This document shows, piece after piece, positions 37,553-45,722 of a DNA stretch of 64,000 nt. Position 1 is the stretch's first letter. Every line of letters begins with the position of its first letter. The translations under genes were made by a program, and so were the position numbers. This stretch comes from Methanobacteriota archaeon (GTDB lineage Archaea; Halobacteriota; Methanomicrobia; Methanomicrobiales; Methanocorpusculaceae): positions 124,001-188,000 of the forward strand of contig JAEWXF010000028.1 of NCBI GenBank assembly GCA_023396065.1. The letters are read 5' to 3'. The notes beneath the pieces were generated by a model. That model had not been told where the DNA came from, ran no database searches, and saw only the letters and a program-made list of their open reading frames with translations.

Positions 37553-38520
37553 TTTCTCCGCCACAGATATTTGTTGTAGCACTGATGTATCCATATGCAG
37601 AGCGGGGTCGGCAGATAGGAAAGCATCCGCAGCATCCGTTTTTTCTTTTCCCAGCCGACCGTTACGCGGTCAAGCTGTGATCGTGCCTCTTTCGGGTAGC
37701 CGCGATCCAGATTCTGCAAAACCGTTGACAAAATCCATCGTTCGTGATACTCCACAATCTGCGGTGTCCGTTCCACGGAAAACAGCTCCGGTTCTCCCGG
37801 TACCGGTACGGAAAATCCTTTGCTGTACCTGCATAACGATCCCGGCAGTTCCGCCATGTAGGTTCCAAGAGACTGCGGTTCATACGCAACATTCCCGCGA
37901 AGGGCCATCCGGGTTGCCAGATCTGCATCCTCTCCGATAATGTACTCGGTCTTGAAGAGACCCGCATCAATCACTGCTTTTCTCTCATACACGATCCATG
38001 AAGTGAGAATCCCGAGTCCGTCGTAGTCCATACTCAGCTGGAAGTAATCGATGTAGCCTCGCGGACACGGCATAATCCGGTTCGTTCCAAAACCGTCGGG
38101 ATACTGCCACCGGTGTCCGCCCGCATAAAAGATCGCCTCCGGAAAATCCCGGATGAGACCTGCCATCACTGCCAGATACCCCGGGATCCAGAGATCGTCT
38201 GCATCCAGAAACGCCACATATTTTCCCCGTGCCGCTAAGATCCCCTCGTTTCTTGCATTTGCCGCACCTTTTCCCGACTGTACCACAAACCGGAACCGCG
38301 TCGGGTCGGCTGCTGCAAGCTCCCGGCAGATTTCATCCGTCTTGTCAGAGGAGACTCCGCCAATCATGAGCACCTCATAGGAAGGGTAACTCTGCGCGAG
38401 AAGCGAGGCGATGGTGTCTCTGATGTACGGTTCCTTGTTGTACACCGGCATAATTATCGAAAACAGCGGGGCTGTCTCCGGGTTCAACTGCTCAACCGTA
38501 TCATATTTTGTAGAATTCAT
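37531..38520 (-). CDS. Glycosyltransferase family 2
   Basis: A 329-residue GT-A transferase. FSIIMPVYNKEPYIRDTIASLL opens the domain at about residue 19, and DADD in AFLDADDLWIPGYL (near 118) is the metal/nucleotide motif. The C-terminal part ends in a short hydrophobic/basic tail. Its last bases overlap the start of the split GT8 gene, so they form one transcript. Likely works on cell-surface glycans. Confidence 0.92.
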   Translation of the reverse strand: MNSTKYDTVEQLNPETAPLFSIIMPVYNKEPYIRDTIASLLAQSYPSYEVLMIGGVSSDKTDEICRELAAADPTRFRFVVQSGKGAANARNEGILAARGKYVAFLDADDLWIPGYLAVMAGLIRDFPEAIFYAGGHRWQYPDGFGTNRIMPCPRGYIDYFQLSMDYDGLGILTSWIVYERKAVIDAGLFKTEYIIGEDADLATRMALRGNVAYEPQSLGTYMAELPGSLCRYSKGFSVPVPGEPELFSVERTPQIVEYHERWILSTVLQNLDRGYPKEARSQLDRVTVGWEKKKRMLRMLSYLPTPLCIWIHQCYNKYLWRRKWEGNTT

Positions 38521-38891
38521 GGTCTTGATCCAGACAGGACGCGAAAGCTCACGCTATCCGCGAAAGAAAATTTCATAAACCGACACAGCGAAAAAAGTAG
38601 AGCCGGGCCTTGTATGCAGTTTGGCGACGCTATGGGGCCGGCGCGCTACGTTTTTCTGATATTTCACTACGGATTTCTGACTTTTTTACTACCTCCAACT
38701 GGCGCAGTTGTCTCTTAGCTCAACGTATCGTCTTCAGATCCGGAAACAGAGAGTTTCCCGTGCATGTCTTCTCTGGAATACGCATCTGTATCCAACTGCT
38801 TTTTAGATCCAATATACCATTTAAAGATATAAATATTAGCTATTTGTGCCAAAATGGAATGTTTTTGACAAGAATAGTTAAGTAAGGAGAA
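38521..38891. promoter_or_regulatory. Intergenic region upstream of RHH gene
   Basis: 371 bases without a supported gene. A TATA-like AGATATAAATATT at about 38826-38838 and AAGGAG at 38883-38888 precede the small gene at 38892. Patches such as GCGAAAG and GCGACGC faintly echo the region after hef (10717-10867), but no clear repeat was found. Confidence 0.4.
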
Positions 38892-39164
38892 ATGCGACAA
38901 TACTCAGGAATGAAAACTGGAAAATCTTCCGCTCCCAAAGCTGACAGGATCAAAGTCTATGCCCGCTTAACACCGGAGACGTATGCACTCTTTGAAGAGA
39001 TTGCGCTCTCCCGCGGAGATACCTCGGTAGCCAGTATCGTTACCGAAGCCTGTGAAGAGTTTTCCCGCGAGTATCAGACCCAGGCTCTCAGAAAAGCAAT
39101 TCATGAATCCCTCGAGTACAAAAAACTCGAAGAGCGGGTCAAACGCATGCTGGGATATGAATAA
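38892..39164 (+). CDS. Small ribbon-helix-helix-like protein
   Basis: A 90-residue charged protein. RIKVYARLTPETYALFEEIALSRGDTSVASIVTEA (in parts RIKVYARLTPETYALFEEIA and TSVASIVTEACEEF) fits a strand-helix-helix, as in CopG-like DNA-binding domains or antitoxins. A methionine at 38910 is an alternative start. No toxin partner follows. It lies at the edge of the remnant-rich patch 39165-39777. Confidence 0.65.
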   Translation: MRQYSGMKTGKSSAPKADRIKVYARLTPETYALFEEIALSRGDTSVASIVTEACEEFSREYQTQALRKAIHESLEYKKLEERVKRMLGYE

Positions 39165-39264
39165 ATTTCAAAATCAGGATTATTTTCTGCTCCGGAAAAT
39201 ATTTGCCCAAGTCCCGGGTGAGAGAGCACCGAGGGCAGTATGATCGCAAATTCCCGTCTCTGAA

Positions 39265-39399
39265 CTATGAATCAATCAGGAGGAGAGCCATAGGTTCCGG
39301 ATGTTCAACGCAGGGAAAGGTGATCGGCATTCCGGCAATTTCTGCGGTTTTTTTCATATTAATGCCCACTGCATAGGTCCAGCGTGATCGGATGAATCA
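39265..39399 (-). pseudogene. Gene remnant, possible C-terminal fragment
   Basis: A 44-codon minus-strand frame without a good start reads RWTYAVGINMKKTAEIAG then MPITFPCVEHPEPM and ends LLLIDS. It has the feel of a protein C-terminus (balanced composition, archaeal codons), but an in-frame stop lies just upstream near 39400. I could not name the family. Listed because it accounts for otherwise empty sequence. Confidence 0.35.
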
Positions 39400-39437
39400 T
39401 TTTGCTGCCCTGAAAATATTCGTCCCACCGGGCGTTG

Positions 39438-39611
39438 TTACCATTCAACAGTAAACCCGACTCCGGTTTCTCCGATGGAAATCTCCAGATGCAGTGCGGT
39501 CCGTACCGGAAAGGATACGCAGTGACAGGGATAGAGTTCTGCGGGATGCAGGTTTCTGAGGTAGGCAATCGTTTCGTGTGCGGCGGACGTCAGCTGCCGA
39601 GTACCGTGTTC
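39438..39611 (-). pseudogene. Remnant of a metallo-beta-lactamase-fold protein C-terminus
   Basis: The minus-strand frame ends REEELREHGTRQLTSAAHET, then YLRNLHPAELYPCHCVSF and GETGVGFTVEW. The PCHC motif after a helix and the final Gly-Val-Gly strand resemble the C-terminus of archaeal MBL-fold hydrolases (the dihydropteroate-synthase-associated type). No N-terminal HxHxDH metal motif precedes it in any frame, so only the last fifth of the gene remains. Identification is by pattern only. Confidence 0.5.
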
Positions 39612-39713
39612 CCGCAGTTCCTCTTCCCGGACCGGAGAGCCGACCGGTTTGCCGTCCTCCGTCGTTTCGGCAGAGGTGTCAGGAGGTGGTACGATGCGGG
39701 TGGTTTTGTGCAG

Positions 39714-39767
39714 ATGCGGCAGGAAACTGGGCAGACCGGGCGGCTGCTTCACAGGATTCCGGGATAA
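39714..39767 (+). pseudogene. Remnant resembling the last codons of the DUF362 gene
   Basis: The 17 codons read MRQETGQTGRLLHRIPG then stop, against IELKTGLAGRILHRILG at the end of the DUF362 gene (35053-35106). The DNA match continues past both stop codons into eight A and a G. This points to a decayed duplicate of that gene end, now next to the MBL remnant. Confidence 0.5.
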
Positions 39768-39777
39768 AAAAAAGAGT

Positions 39778-41142
39778 TTAGTTTTTGAAGCTGTGAATCG
39801 GGGCGGGGATTCGTCCGCCGCGGTTGATGAAATCCGCACAGCTGAATCTGTTGACCGGCTGGATTGGTGCGTAGCCGAGGAGTCCGCCAAACTCGACGGT
39901 GTCCCCGACATCTTTGCCGATGACCGGGATCAGCCGGACGGCGGTTGTTTTCTGGTTGATCATCCCGATCGCTGCTTCATCCGCGATGATTCCTGCAATT
40001 GTTGTTGCCGGGGTGTTTCCGGGAATTGCAATCATGTCCAGACCTACCGAGCAGACGCAGGTCATTGCTTCCAGTTTCTCCAGAGTCAGTGCTCCCCGGT
40101 TGACTGCGTCAATCATTCCCTGATCTTCACTCACGGGAATGAATGCTCCGGACAGACCTCCCACGAACGAGCTGGCCATGACCCCGCCTTTTTTCACCTG
40201 ATCGTTCAGGAGGGCGAGCGCTGCGGTCGTTCCCGGGGCTCCGATTGATTCAAGGCCCATTTCTTCGATGATTTCTGCGACACTGTCACCGACGGCGGGT
40301 GTCGGGGCGAGTGACAGATCCACGATGCCGAACGGAACGCCGAGACGTTCTGAGGCTTCCTGGGCAACCAGCTGGCCGACGCGTGTCACTTTAAATGCGG
40401 TTTTCTTGACGGTTTCGCAGAGTACCTCAAAGTTCTGGCCGCGAACCGATTCCAGCGCATGTTTGACTACGCCGGGACCGCTGACTCCGACATTTACGAC
40501 TGCGTCGGCTTCGGTTACGCCGTGGAATGCTCCGGCCATGAACGGGTTGTCGTCGGGGGCGTTACAGAAGACGACCAGTTTGGCGCAGCCGAGTGAGCCG
40601 ATATCTTTTGTTGCCTCTGCGGTTTTGAGGACAATTTCGCCCATCAGTTTGACTGCATCCATGTTTATACCGGTTTTCGTGGAGCCGATATTTACCGAGC
40701 TGCAGATCCGTTCGGTTTCTGCGAGTGCCTGAGGGATTGACCGGATGAGATTTTCTTCGGCAGGGGTCATTCCTTTGGAGACGAGAGCTGAGTAGCCGCC
40801 GAGGAAGTTGACGTCCATGGCTTTTGCGGCACGGTCAAGTGTTTTTGCAATGGTGACAAAGTCTTCCGGGCAGCTGCAGGCCGGTCCGCCGATGAGGGAT
40901 ATCGGTGTTACGGAGATACGTTTGTTGACGATTGGTATGCCATACTCCAGTTCTATTTCTCTGCCGGTGGAGACGAGATTTTTTGCGACGGTGGTGATCT
41001 TGTGATATATGTTGGCGTTGAGCGTGTCCAGATCTGCGTCGCAGCAGTCAAGCAGGCTGATGCCGAGGGTGATGGTACGGACATCGAGTTTTTCCTGCTC
41101 GATCATGTTGTTGGTTTCGTTGACCTCGAAGATGTTGATCAT
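39778..41142 (-). CDS. UPF0210 (DUF711, PFL-like) protein
   Basis: A 454-residue protein of the UPF0210 family, found in many bacteria and archaea next to a UPF0237 ACT protein, as here. Characteristic stretches: VRTITLGISLLDC near the start, FLGGYSALVSKGMT near 110 and FGIVDLSLAPTPAVGDSVAE near 275. The fold is related to glycyl-radical enzyme-like barrels by structure, but no activity is established. The stop is nine bases from the ACT gene end-to-start, same strand, so both are cotranscribed. Confidence 0.93.
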   Translation of the reverse strand: MINIFEVNETNNMIEQEKLDVRTITLGISLLDCCDADLDTLNANIYHKITTVAKNLVSTGREIELEYGIPIVNKRISVTPISLIGGPACSCPEDFVTIAKTLDRAAKAMDVNFLGGYSALVSKGMTPAEENLIRSIPQALAETERICSSVNIGSTKTGINMDAVKLMGEIVLKTAEATKDIGSLGCAKLVVFCNAPDDNPFMAGAFHGVTEADAVVNVGVSGPGVVKHALESVRGQNFEVLCETVKKTAFKVTRVGQLVAQEASERLGVPFGIVDLSLAPTPAVGDSVAEIIEEMGLESIGAPGTTAALALLNDQVKKGGVMASSFVGGLSGAFIPVSEDQGMIDAVNRGALTLEKLEAMTCVCSVGLDMIAIPGNTPATTIAGIIADEAAIGMINQKTTAVRLIPVIGKDVGDTVEFGGLLGYAPIQPVNRFSCADFINRGGRIPAPIHSFKN

Positions 41143-41151
41143 CGGATTCCC

Positions 41152-41424
41152 TCAGAGGCGGTGCATTTTGGTAAAGATGTCTTCGTGCTGGCACCGGATT
41201 TTGACACCGATTTCGTCGCCGAGTTGTTCGAGGTCGTTTACCATTTCGCCGAAGGGTTTGGGGCAGGCATTGGCGTCGACGATCATCATCATGTTGAAGT
41301 ATCCCTGGACGATTGTCTGGGAGATGTCTTCCACGTTGATGTTGTTTTCTGCTAAGTGGGTGCAGACCCGGGCGATGATACCAACAGTATCCTTTCCCAC
41401 GACGGTAATAATTGTTTTTTTCAT
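41152..41424 (-). CDS. ACT-domain protein, UPF0237
   Basis: A 90-residue single ACT domain (MKKTIITVVGKDTVGIIARV, then INVEDISQTIVQGYFNMMMI). ACT domains bind amino acids or small ligands. It precedes the UPF0210 gene by nine bases, a pairing conserved across many genomes, so the ACT protein probably regulates or accompanies UPF0210. Confidence 0.93.
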   Translation of the reverse strand: MKKTIITVVGKDTVGIIARVCTHLAENNINVEDISQTIVQGYFNMMMIVDANACPKPFGEMVNDLEQLGDEIGVKIRCQHEDIFTKMHRL

Positions 41425-41523
41425 GATTGGTGTCCTCGCTGTACGGGGTGAGATCCCGGATTTCTCTGTATGTATTCTCTCTCCGGAGACAAATAGGTTA
41501 TTCCCCGGGGGAGGAAACTGTTC

Positions 41524-42393
41524 TTACGATCCGTTTTTCGGATCCTTACCGGAGAACACGGTGCGGCAGAGTCTGACCGTCCGGTCGGTGAGGGTGTACC
41601 GGGCTTTTTTTCCCCGGAGTTCTTTGATGAGGAGATCGCTGCGGTTCAGGCGGCGGAGGTGCCAGCCGGCAGTGGATGGTGTGATGTTCAGGAGTCCGGC
41701 AATTTCTTCGGTGGTAATTCCCGGATGGTCGAGGAGGAGACAGATGAGCTGCCGCGGACGTTTTTGTCCGAGGAAGTTGAGGAGAATCCGTTCTTCCGGG
41801 GTGATATCCTGGTCGCAGGGGATGTACCGGGCGTGACCTTTGGTTTCGGTCTGGGTGATTTCTTCATTTTTCCGGAGTTCATGAAGCTGATGCCGGACTG
41901 AACCGCGGGAGTAGCCGGTTACGTCTACTATCTGCTGCTGGGAGACACCCGGGTGGGCAAGGATGTACTGGTAAATGATTTCCCGTCGTGAGGCAGGGTC
42001 ACGGGTTTTTTTTCCGTTTTTTCCCTGATAAATTCCGAATATGAGGATACCAAAGGCGAGATAGAATAGTGAGAGAAGATACGAGGTGGAGGGCGGTATG
42101 TAGGCCATCGGGTGGGTGATGATCCGGAGAAGTATGTCACGGAGCGGAAGCTCCCATAATTCTACCTGAATGATCTCCGAGCCGTCATAGATGGGTTCGA
42201 TGTCCTCGTCAACAATGGTAAATACCAGACCGTCGAGATTTTGTCCCGAGATGTTCGGGATGGTGTCAGGATTATAGTTGATGCCATAAATCTGTCCGCC
42301 GTCGGCAAAAAAGAGATAGACCGGAGGGGTAATGAGGAGAAAGAGCATCAGAGTACATACGCCTATTTTCCGAAATCTTCCATTCCAATCCAT
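41524..42393 (-). CDS. Membrane-anchored transcription regulator with two winged-helix domains
   Basis: A 289-residue protein. TM1 (about 9-30) and TM2 (about 102-122) bracket a roughly 70-residue outside domain; the cytoplasmic part has two winged helix-turn-helix domains: VSQQQIVDVTGYSRGSVRHQ (about 150-169) and ITTEEIAGLLNITPSTAGWH (about 226-245). It looks like a one-component sensor that couples an external signal to DNA binding. Its start overlaps the stop of the secreted-protein gene by one base (TGATG), so the two are translated together from the promoter with the inverted-repeat box. Confidence 0.85.
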   Translation of the reverse strand: MDWNGRFRKIGVCTLMLFLLITPPVYLFFADGGQIYGINYNPDTIPNISGQNLDGLVFTIVDEDIEPIYDGSEIIQVELWELPLRDILLRIITHPMAYIPPSTSYLLSLFYLAFGILIFGIYQGKNGKKTRDPASRREIIYQYILAHPGVSQQQIVDVTGYSRGSVRHQLHELRKNEEITQTETKGHARYIPCDQDITPEERILLNFLGQKRPRQLICLLLDHPGITTEEIAGLLNITPSTAGWHLRRLNRSDLLIKELRGKKARYTLTDRTVRLCRTVFSGKDPKNGS

Positions 42394-42848
42394 CAGTAGC
42401 TGTTCATTGTTAAGGTGTATGCTTGTGTTCCTGTCACGGTTCTGCCGGTAATATCGATACCCCAGTATGCTCCGGCCATATCTGAAGGAATGGGAGTTTT
42501 CACGGAGATTTTTCCATTCAGTTTTCCATCAGCAGAATCGTCCCATGCATACGATCTGCCATGCGGCGGGTACAGAGTGAGAGTCAGATCGTTGTTTGTA
42601 CTTCTGTCCCATGTTAATGATACTTCAAGAGTAGTGTGTCCTGAGGATACATAATAGGTGTGGTAATCCACTTCGCCCTGCCCGACACTGCCATAGACCG
42701 GCGGGGCACGAGACGTTTGATCCGGGTTTTCCGGAGTGGTTACTTCAACCGCAGTCTGGATGTCTGTACTGTTCGCAGCTCCTGCGGGCATTGCACAACA
42801 CGCCAGCAGTATGAGGCTCATTCCAAGGATCATTCTAAGAGACCACAT
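42393..42848 (-). CDS. Secreted PPC-like (bacterial pre-peptidase C-terminal) domain protein
   Basis: A 151-residue protein with a signal peptide (ILGMSLILLACCAMPAGAAN) and one beta-sandwich domain. GSVGQGEVDYHTYYVSSG, then SLTWDRSTNNDLTLTLYPPHG, match the pre-peptidase C-terminal domain found after secreted proteases. Such domains bind matrix or stabilise exported enzymes. It diverges from the metalloprotease gene across the shared inverted-repeat promoter and precedes the membrane regulator, so it may be the outside partner of that sensor. A decayed copy lies at 45081-45214. Confidence 0.8.
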   Translation of the reverse strand: MWSLRMILGMSLILLACCAMPAGAANSTDIQTAVEVTTPENPDQTSRAPPVYGSVGQGEVDYHTYYVSSGHTTLEVSLTWDRSTNNDLTLTLYPPHGRSYAWDDSADGKLNGKISVKTPIPSDMAGAYWGIDITGRTVTGTQAYTLTMNSY

Positions 42849-42882
42849 GGGCTACATGTCTCACATGAAATACAATAAAGAC

Positions 42883-42943
42883 ATTGGCCAAAAACTCGTT
42901 CGATATATCTGAGGGAAAAAGAACAAACGAGTTTTTGGCCAAT
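42883..42943. promoter_or_regulatory. Divergent promoter element: 18-base inverted repeat of the surface-gene box
   Basis: ATTGGCCAAAAACTCGTT (42883-42900) and its exact reverse complement AACGAGTTTTTGGCCAAT (42926-42943) lie 25 bases apart between the divergent secreted-protein and metalloprotease genes. Each arm is followed outward by a TATA-like stretch and a start codon region. The same box, with C for one T, stands before four other genes or remnants downstream. A likely binding site for a dimeric regulator. Confidence 0.85.
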
Positions 42944-43040
42944 ATCTTCATTGTATTTCTTCTCTCATATGCTCTCTTACAGATCTGGAATCGCGCAACA
43001 GTCTGTGCTGTGTGGAAGACAGGTTTGCAGGAATCGTATC

Positions 43041-44375
43041 ATGAAATTATGTAAGAGAATTTTCTCTCTCCGGTCGGTACTGATCGTACTGCTGTTTGCA
43101 GCAGTGTTGATCGTACCTGCGAGCGCAGTAACAGCGCCCATCTTTAGTATTCCGGGGAATACTTCTGTTGTATTCCCTACTGACGAAATGCGTACCATGA
43201 GTACTACTGATTATGGACCACTGAATATTCCTGAAGGATTGTCTGTATCCATCTCAAAAAATGACGCAGATGGTTCACTTTCATCTAGTGATGATGCAAG
43301 ATATACACTTGTTACGTTTGCAGATCCAATCTCAACACGTTCAAATATAGTAACTCTCCCCATCTCTTTACATGGAACGTCCCGAACTCTTATCCTAGAA
43401 AAAATAAATATTAATTTGGGTGATGACGGAATTGATTCTTACTATGGTAGTATTCAAGAAGTGGAAAATTCTACAGTTATTCTTACTGTTGCTGACGGAA
43501 ATTTCCTCCATGTTTCTATTCGATTGCCAAATGAGATCATTAGTGTTTATCCGGTACAAAACAGGCAGTATGCATCACAAACACTCAATCCAGTACATAT
43601 AGTTTATTCGAGTAATGATCTTGTTTATGGAGAGGAAAATACCACAGGAATTTGTGGAACAGAGTCTGTTGGACAGAGTATCTCATCTAGATTCTCATCT
43701 CAGAGTTTCGACGAGCGTAGCAAATCTAATGTGGTTTCCATAACTGTTCATGTTGTTACTGATACCCAGTTCTATCTTGACAGTAGCAATTGGCGTGTTG
43801 ATGCAGCACAGTATATGGCGAATGTCTGGGAGCAGTTCCAAAGAGATGATATTGGTGTTAGGATCACGTATACATTAGATGATTCTAAACGGAATGAATT
43901 GAACTCACATCACTTACATCTCACCGATCCCTTGGAAACGCTGCGGACTTATTATCCTCCATTAAGTTTGCATGACTTAAATGCTGATATCTGTGTGTAT
44001 CTAGGAGGACATGCCTTAACAGGTGAGAGAAGTACTTATGTCGGAAATAATGCAGAGCGTTATTGTTGGGTCCGTATGCCAGGACAGTCATGGACTATGT
44101 TTTATGATGGCTCAGCCTATGCTCGTAGTTCTTGTCTTATACACGAAATAGGACATTCATTTAATGCAGATCACAATTACTCATATGAATGGTTTGCACC
44201 AACTCTTAGTGGGAAACAATTTACTGTGATGAGTGCGAGTTATCAAGGTGAAACTCGTGGTCAATTAAATGAGTTTTCATCAGTGTCCTATCATGGCACA
44301 TCATATTATGATAATGCCAGACACATTCGGGCATCAAAACAGACAGTCAGTACCTACAGCCAGCGAACCTCGTAA
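43041..44375 (+). CDS. Secreted metzincin zinc metalloprotease, M12B-like, with propeptide domain
   Basis: A 444-residue exported protease. Signal peptide 1-29 (VLIVLLFAAVLIVPASA). Residues about 34-194 are a propeptide-like domain (YGPLNIPEG; GSIQEVENSTVILTV; HVSIRLPNEIISVYPVQ; HIVYSSNDL), then a lone cysteine in TGICGTES (C205), placed like a cysteine switch. The catalytic domain has the zinc motif HEIGHSFNADH (His 368, 372, 378; Glu 369) and a Met-turn FTVMSAS (M397). An alternative start at 42969 matches the spacing of sister genes. Lower GC and different codon use than the neighbours suggest transfer. The same propeptide-like domain appears twice in the protein at 46483. Confidence 0.85.
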   Translation: MKLCKRIFSLRSVLIVLLFAAVLIVPASAVTAPIFSIPGNTSVVFPTDEMRTMSTTDYGPLNIPEGLSVSISKNDADGSLSSSDDARYTLVTFADPISTRSNIVTLPISLHGTSRTLILEKININLGDDGIDSYYGSIQEVENSTVILTVADGNFLHVSIRLPNEIISVYPVQNRQYASQTLNPVHIVYSSNDLVYGEENTTGICGTESVGQSISSRFSSQSFDERSKSNVVSITVHVVTDTQFYLDSSNWRVDAAQYMANVWEQFQRDDIGVRITYTLDDSKRNELNSHHLHLTDPLETLRTYYPPLSLHDLNADICVYLGGHALTGERSTYVGNNAERYCWVRMPGQSWTMFYDGSAYARSSCLIHEIGHSFNADHNYSYEWFAPTLSGKQFTVMSASYQGETRGQLNEFSSVSYHGTSYYDNARHIRASKQTVSTYSQRTS

Positions 44376-44484
44376 CTTTGTTTCCAAACAAAATAGGAAA
44401 ATGCTACGATACCGTCGGGGAGGTTTTATACCTCCTCATCAGATTTATATATATTTACTTTAAATTACAATTGGTGATACTGCA

Positions 44485-44871
44485 ATGATTCGCCTGACAA
44501 AATACCGGGTCCTGGGAGTCCTCATACTCCTGCTCATTCTCGCCCTCGCGGCTGGCCATACCATAAACTATCTGTCATCATCGGCTGTCTCCGGATACAT
44601 TGAATTTATTCCCACAGAAAATATTTCTGCAGATGATCCCCGTATCATCCACCTGACCGAAGAGGACTTTATCCGGTATCCAAGCCTGAACATGCTTCTC
44701 CGCGGAGATAATCCGATACTCTCCGCGTGGATTGTACAAAATCCCTATGATCCCCGGAATCCCAAGCCATTTGTAACTGATCCGGAAGGAGGGGCTATAT
44801 ATTTTGCCTATCGCGAACAGTATGTGGAATGGAACAATACGATCTACCAAGCCGGGGGTGAGAGAGCCTGA
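44485..44871 (+). CDS. Membrane-anchored extracellular protein of the EWN family
   Basis: A 128-residue protein with one N-terminal helix (VLGVLILLLILALAAGHTI) and an outside domain. The pattern IHLTEEDFIRYPSLNMLL, then YREQYVEWNNTIYQ, is shared with the C-terminal half of the lipoprotein at 49082 and with the gene at 49869, plus the fragment at 44983. No known domain recognised; I name it after its EWN-x-T-x-Y motif. A TATA box TTTATATATATTTA lies 25-40 bases upstream, but without the shared box. Confidence 0.7.
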   Translation: MIRLTKYRVLGVLILLLILALAAGHTINYLSSSAVSGYIEFIPTENISADDPRIIHLTEEDFIRYPSLNMLLRGDNPILSAWIVQNPYDPRNPKPFVTDPEGGAIYFAYREQYVEWNNTIYQAGGERA

Positions 44872-44982
44872 ACTTTCCTCGAACTGACTGGCGACGGACG
44901 TATGATTTAATGGTTATTCCATAGAAAGACAGGAATTCTATACATCATTCTCCCGCTAAAGTATCGCTCCTGCAGAATTTTT

Positions 44983-45078
44983 CTGGTGAGAAATGTGTAC
45001 TCCCAAAACACACATCCGAATTCCATCCCCAAACGGGAGGGAAACATTATCTCTGCTCCGTATACCGAATGGATCTGA
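44983..45078 (+). pseudogene. EWN-family gene fragment
   Basis: The frame reads LVRNVYSQNTHPNSIPKREG then APYTEWI and a stop. It aligns with LVRNA-stop-YQSIHPNSVLEPEG and APYVEWNGTVY of the gene at 49869, including DNA-level matches such as GGTGAGAAATG. No start or membrane segment precedes it. Confidence 0.75.
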
Positions 45079-45080
45079 CA

Positions 45081-45214
45081 CTATCCCGAGGTGTGGAAAT
45101 CCACTTCGCCCTGTCCAACACTTCCATACATCAGCGTGGCGCGAGAAGTTTGACCCCAGCTCTCCTGAGTAATTATTTCAAACTCAGGCTGGGACTCATT
45201 CCAGGAGACCGCAT
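45081..45214 (-). pseudogene. Truncated copy of the PPC-like secreted protein gene
   Basis: From an ATG at 45214 the DNA tracks the start of the intact gene (ATGcGGTCTC...TGGAATGAGTCC), loses the signal peptide region and resumes at TSRATLMYGSVGQGEVDFHT, matching TSRAPPVYGSVGQGEVDYHT of 42393-42848, then stops. The two parts are in different frames. The promoter inverted repeat lies directly upstream, as in the intact gene. Confidence 0.8.
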
Positions 45215-45248
45215 GAGTTACATGTGTCTCATGAAATGAGATAAAGAC

Positions 45249-45309
45249 ATTGGCCAAAAACTCGTTCGATATATCTGAGAAAAAAAGAACAAACGAGTTT
45301 TTGGCCAAT
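45249..45309. promoter_or_regulatory. Second copy of the 18-base inverted-repeat promoter element
   Basis: Identical arms to 42883-42943 (45249-45266 and 45292-45309), with the same 25-base spacing and nearly the same spacer (CGATATATCTGAG then A-rich). Flanks of about 30 bases on each side also match. Here it heads only a broken gene on the minus strand and no gene on the plus strand. Confidence 0.85.
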
Positions 45310-45513
45310 ATCTTCATGTCATTTCTTCTCTCAGCATCCAAGTAGGATATACGACTGTGGGCAGTCTATTTTCCCTGATTTCTGGAGTAATTAGCGATTT
45401 AGGAATCAACCCCATGGTTTCATAATGGCGAATTCACCTCCAAATTATTTATTTTGGGAGAGATGGATTAATCACACTAGTGACTCTCCGGATTTATTAA
45501 TTGATCAAAATAA

Positions 45514-45714
45514 ATTCACGGGATTCGTACTAACAGAAAAACGAAAAGAAAAACGAAACTCCTCCTGCTATTCCTCATCTCAGCTGTTCTCCTCGCCAGT
45601 TGCATACAGCCGCCAGTTCCCGACCCGGTCCGCGAAGCCGGCGCCTCACAGTTTTATTGGGTGGGGAGATTATATAATGATGGAATACGTGATTCGCTCC
45701 GTACCAGCTGGTGA
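45514..45714 (+). pseudogene. Remnant of a lipoprotein leader
   Basis: The frame reads KLLLLFLISAVLLASCIQPP then VPDPVREAGA and soon stops, matching LLLLLFLISAVLLAGCIQPP and DPVREAAAEA of the lipoproteins at 47892 and 49082. No ATG, GTG or TTG start is available after the upstream stop, and the shared promoter box is missing. Confidence 0.7.
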
Positions 45715-45722
45715 TTATTGAG

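Larger units (their letters stand above)
44872..45722. other. Stretch of decayed duplicates between surface genes
   Basis: About 850 bases with no intact gene. In order it contains an EWN-family fragment (44983-45078), a broken secreted-protein copy on the other strand (45081-45214), a second copy of the inverted-repeat promoter (45249-45309) and a lipoprotein leader remnant (45514-45714). These are described separately. Confidence 0.8.

Noticed and set aside
45425..45721. 98-codon plus-strand ORF
   Set aside because: The recognisable lipoprotein leader in this DNA is in another frame; this frame has no leader or domain.
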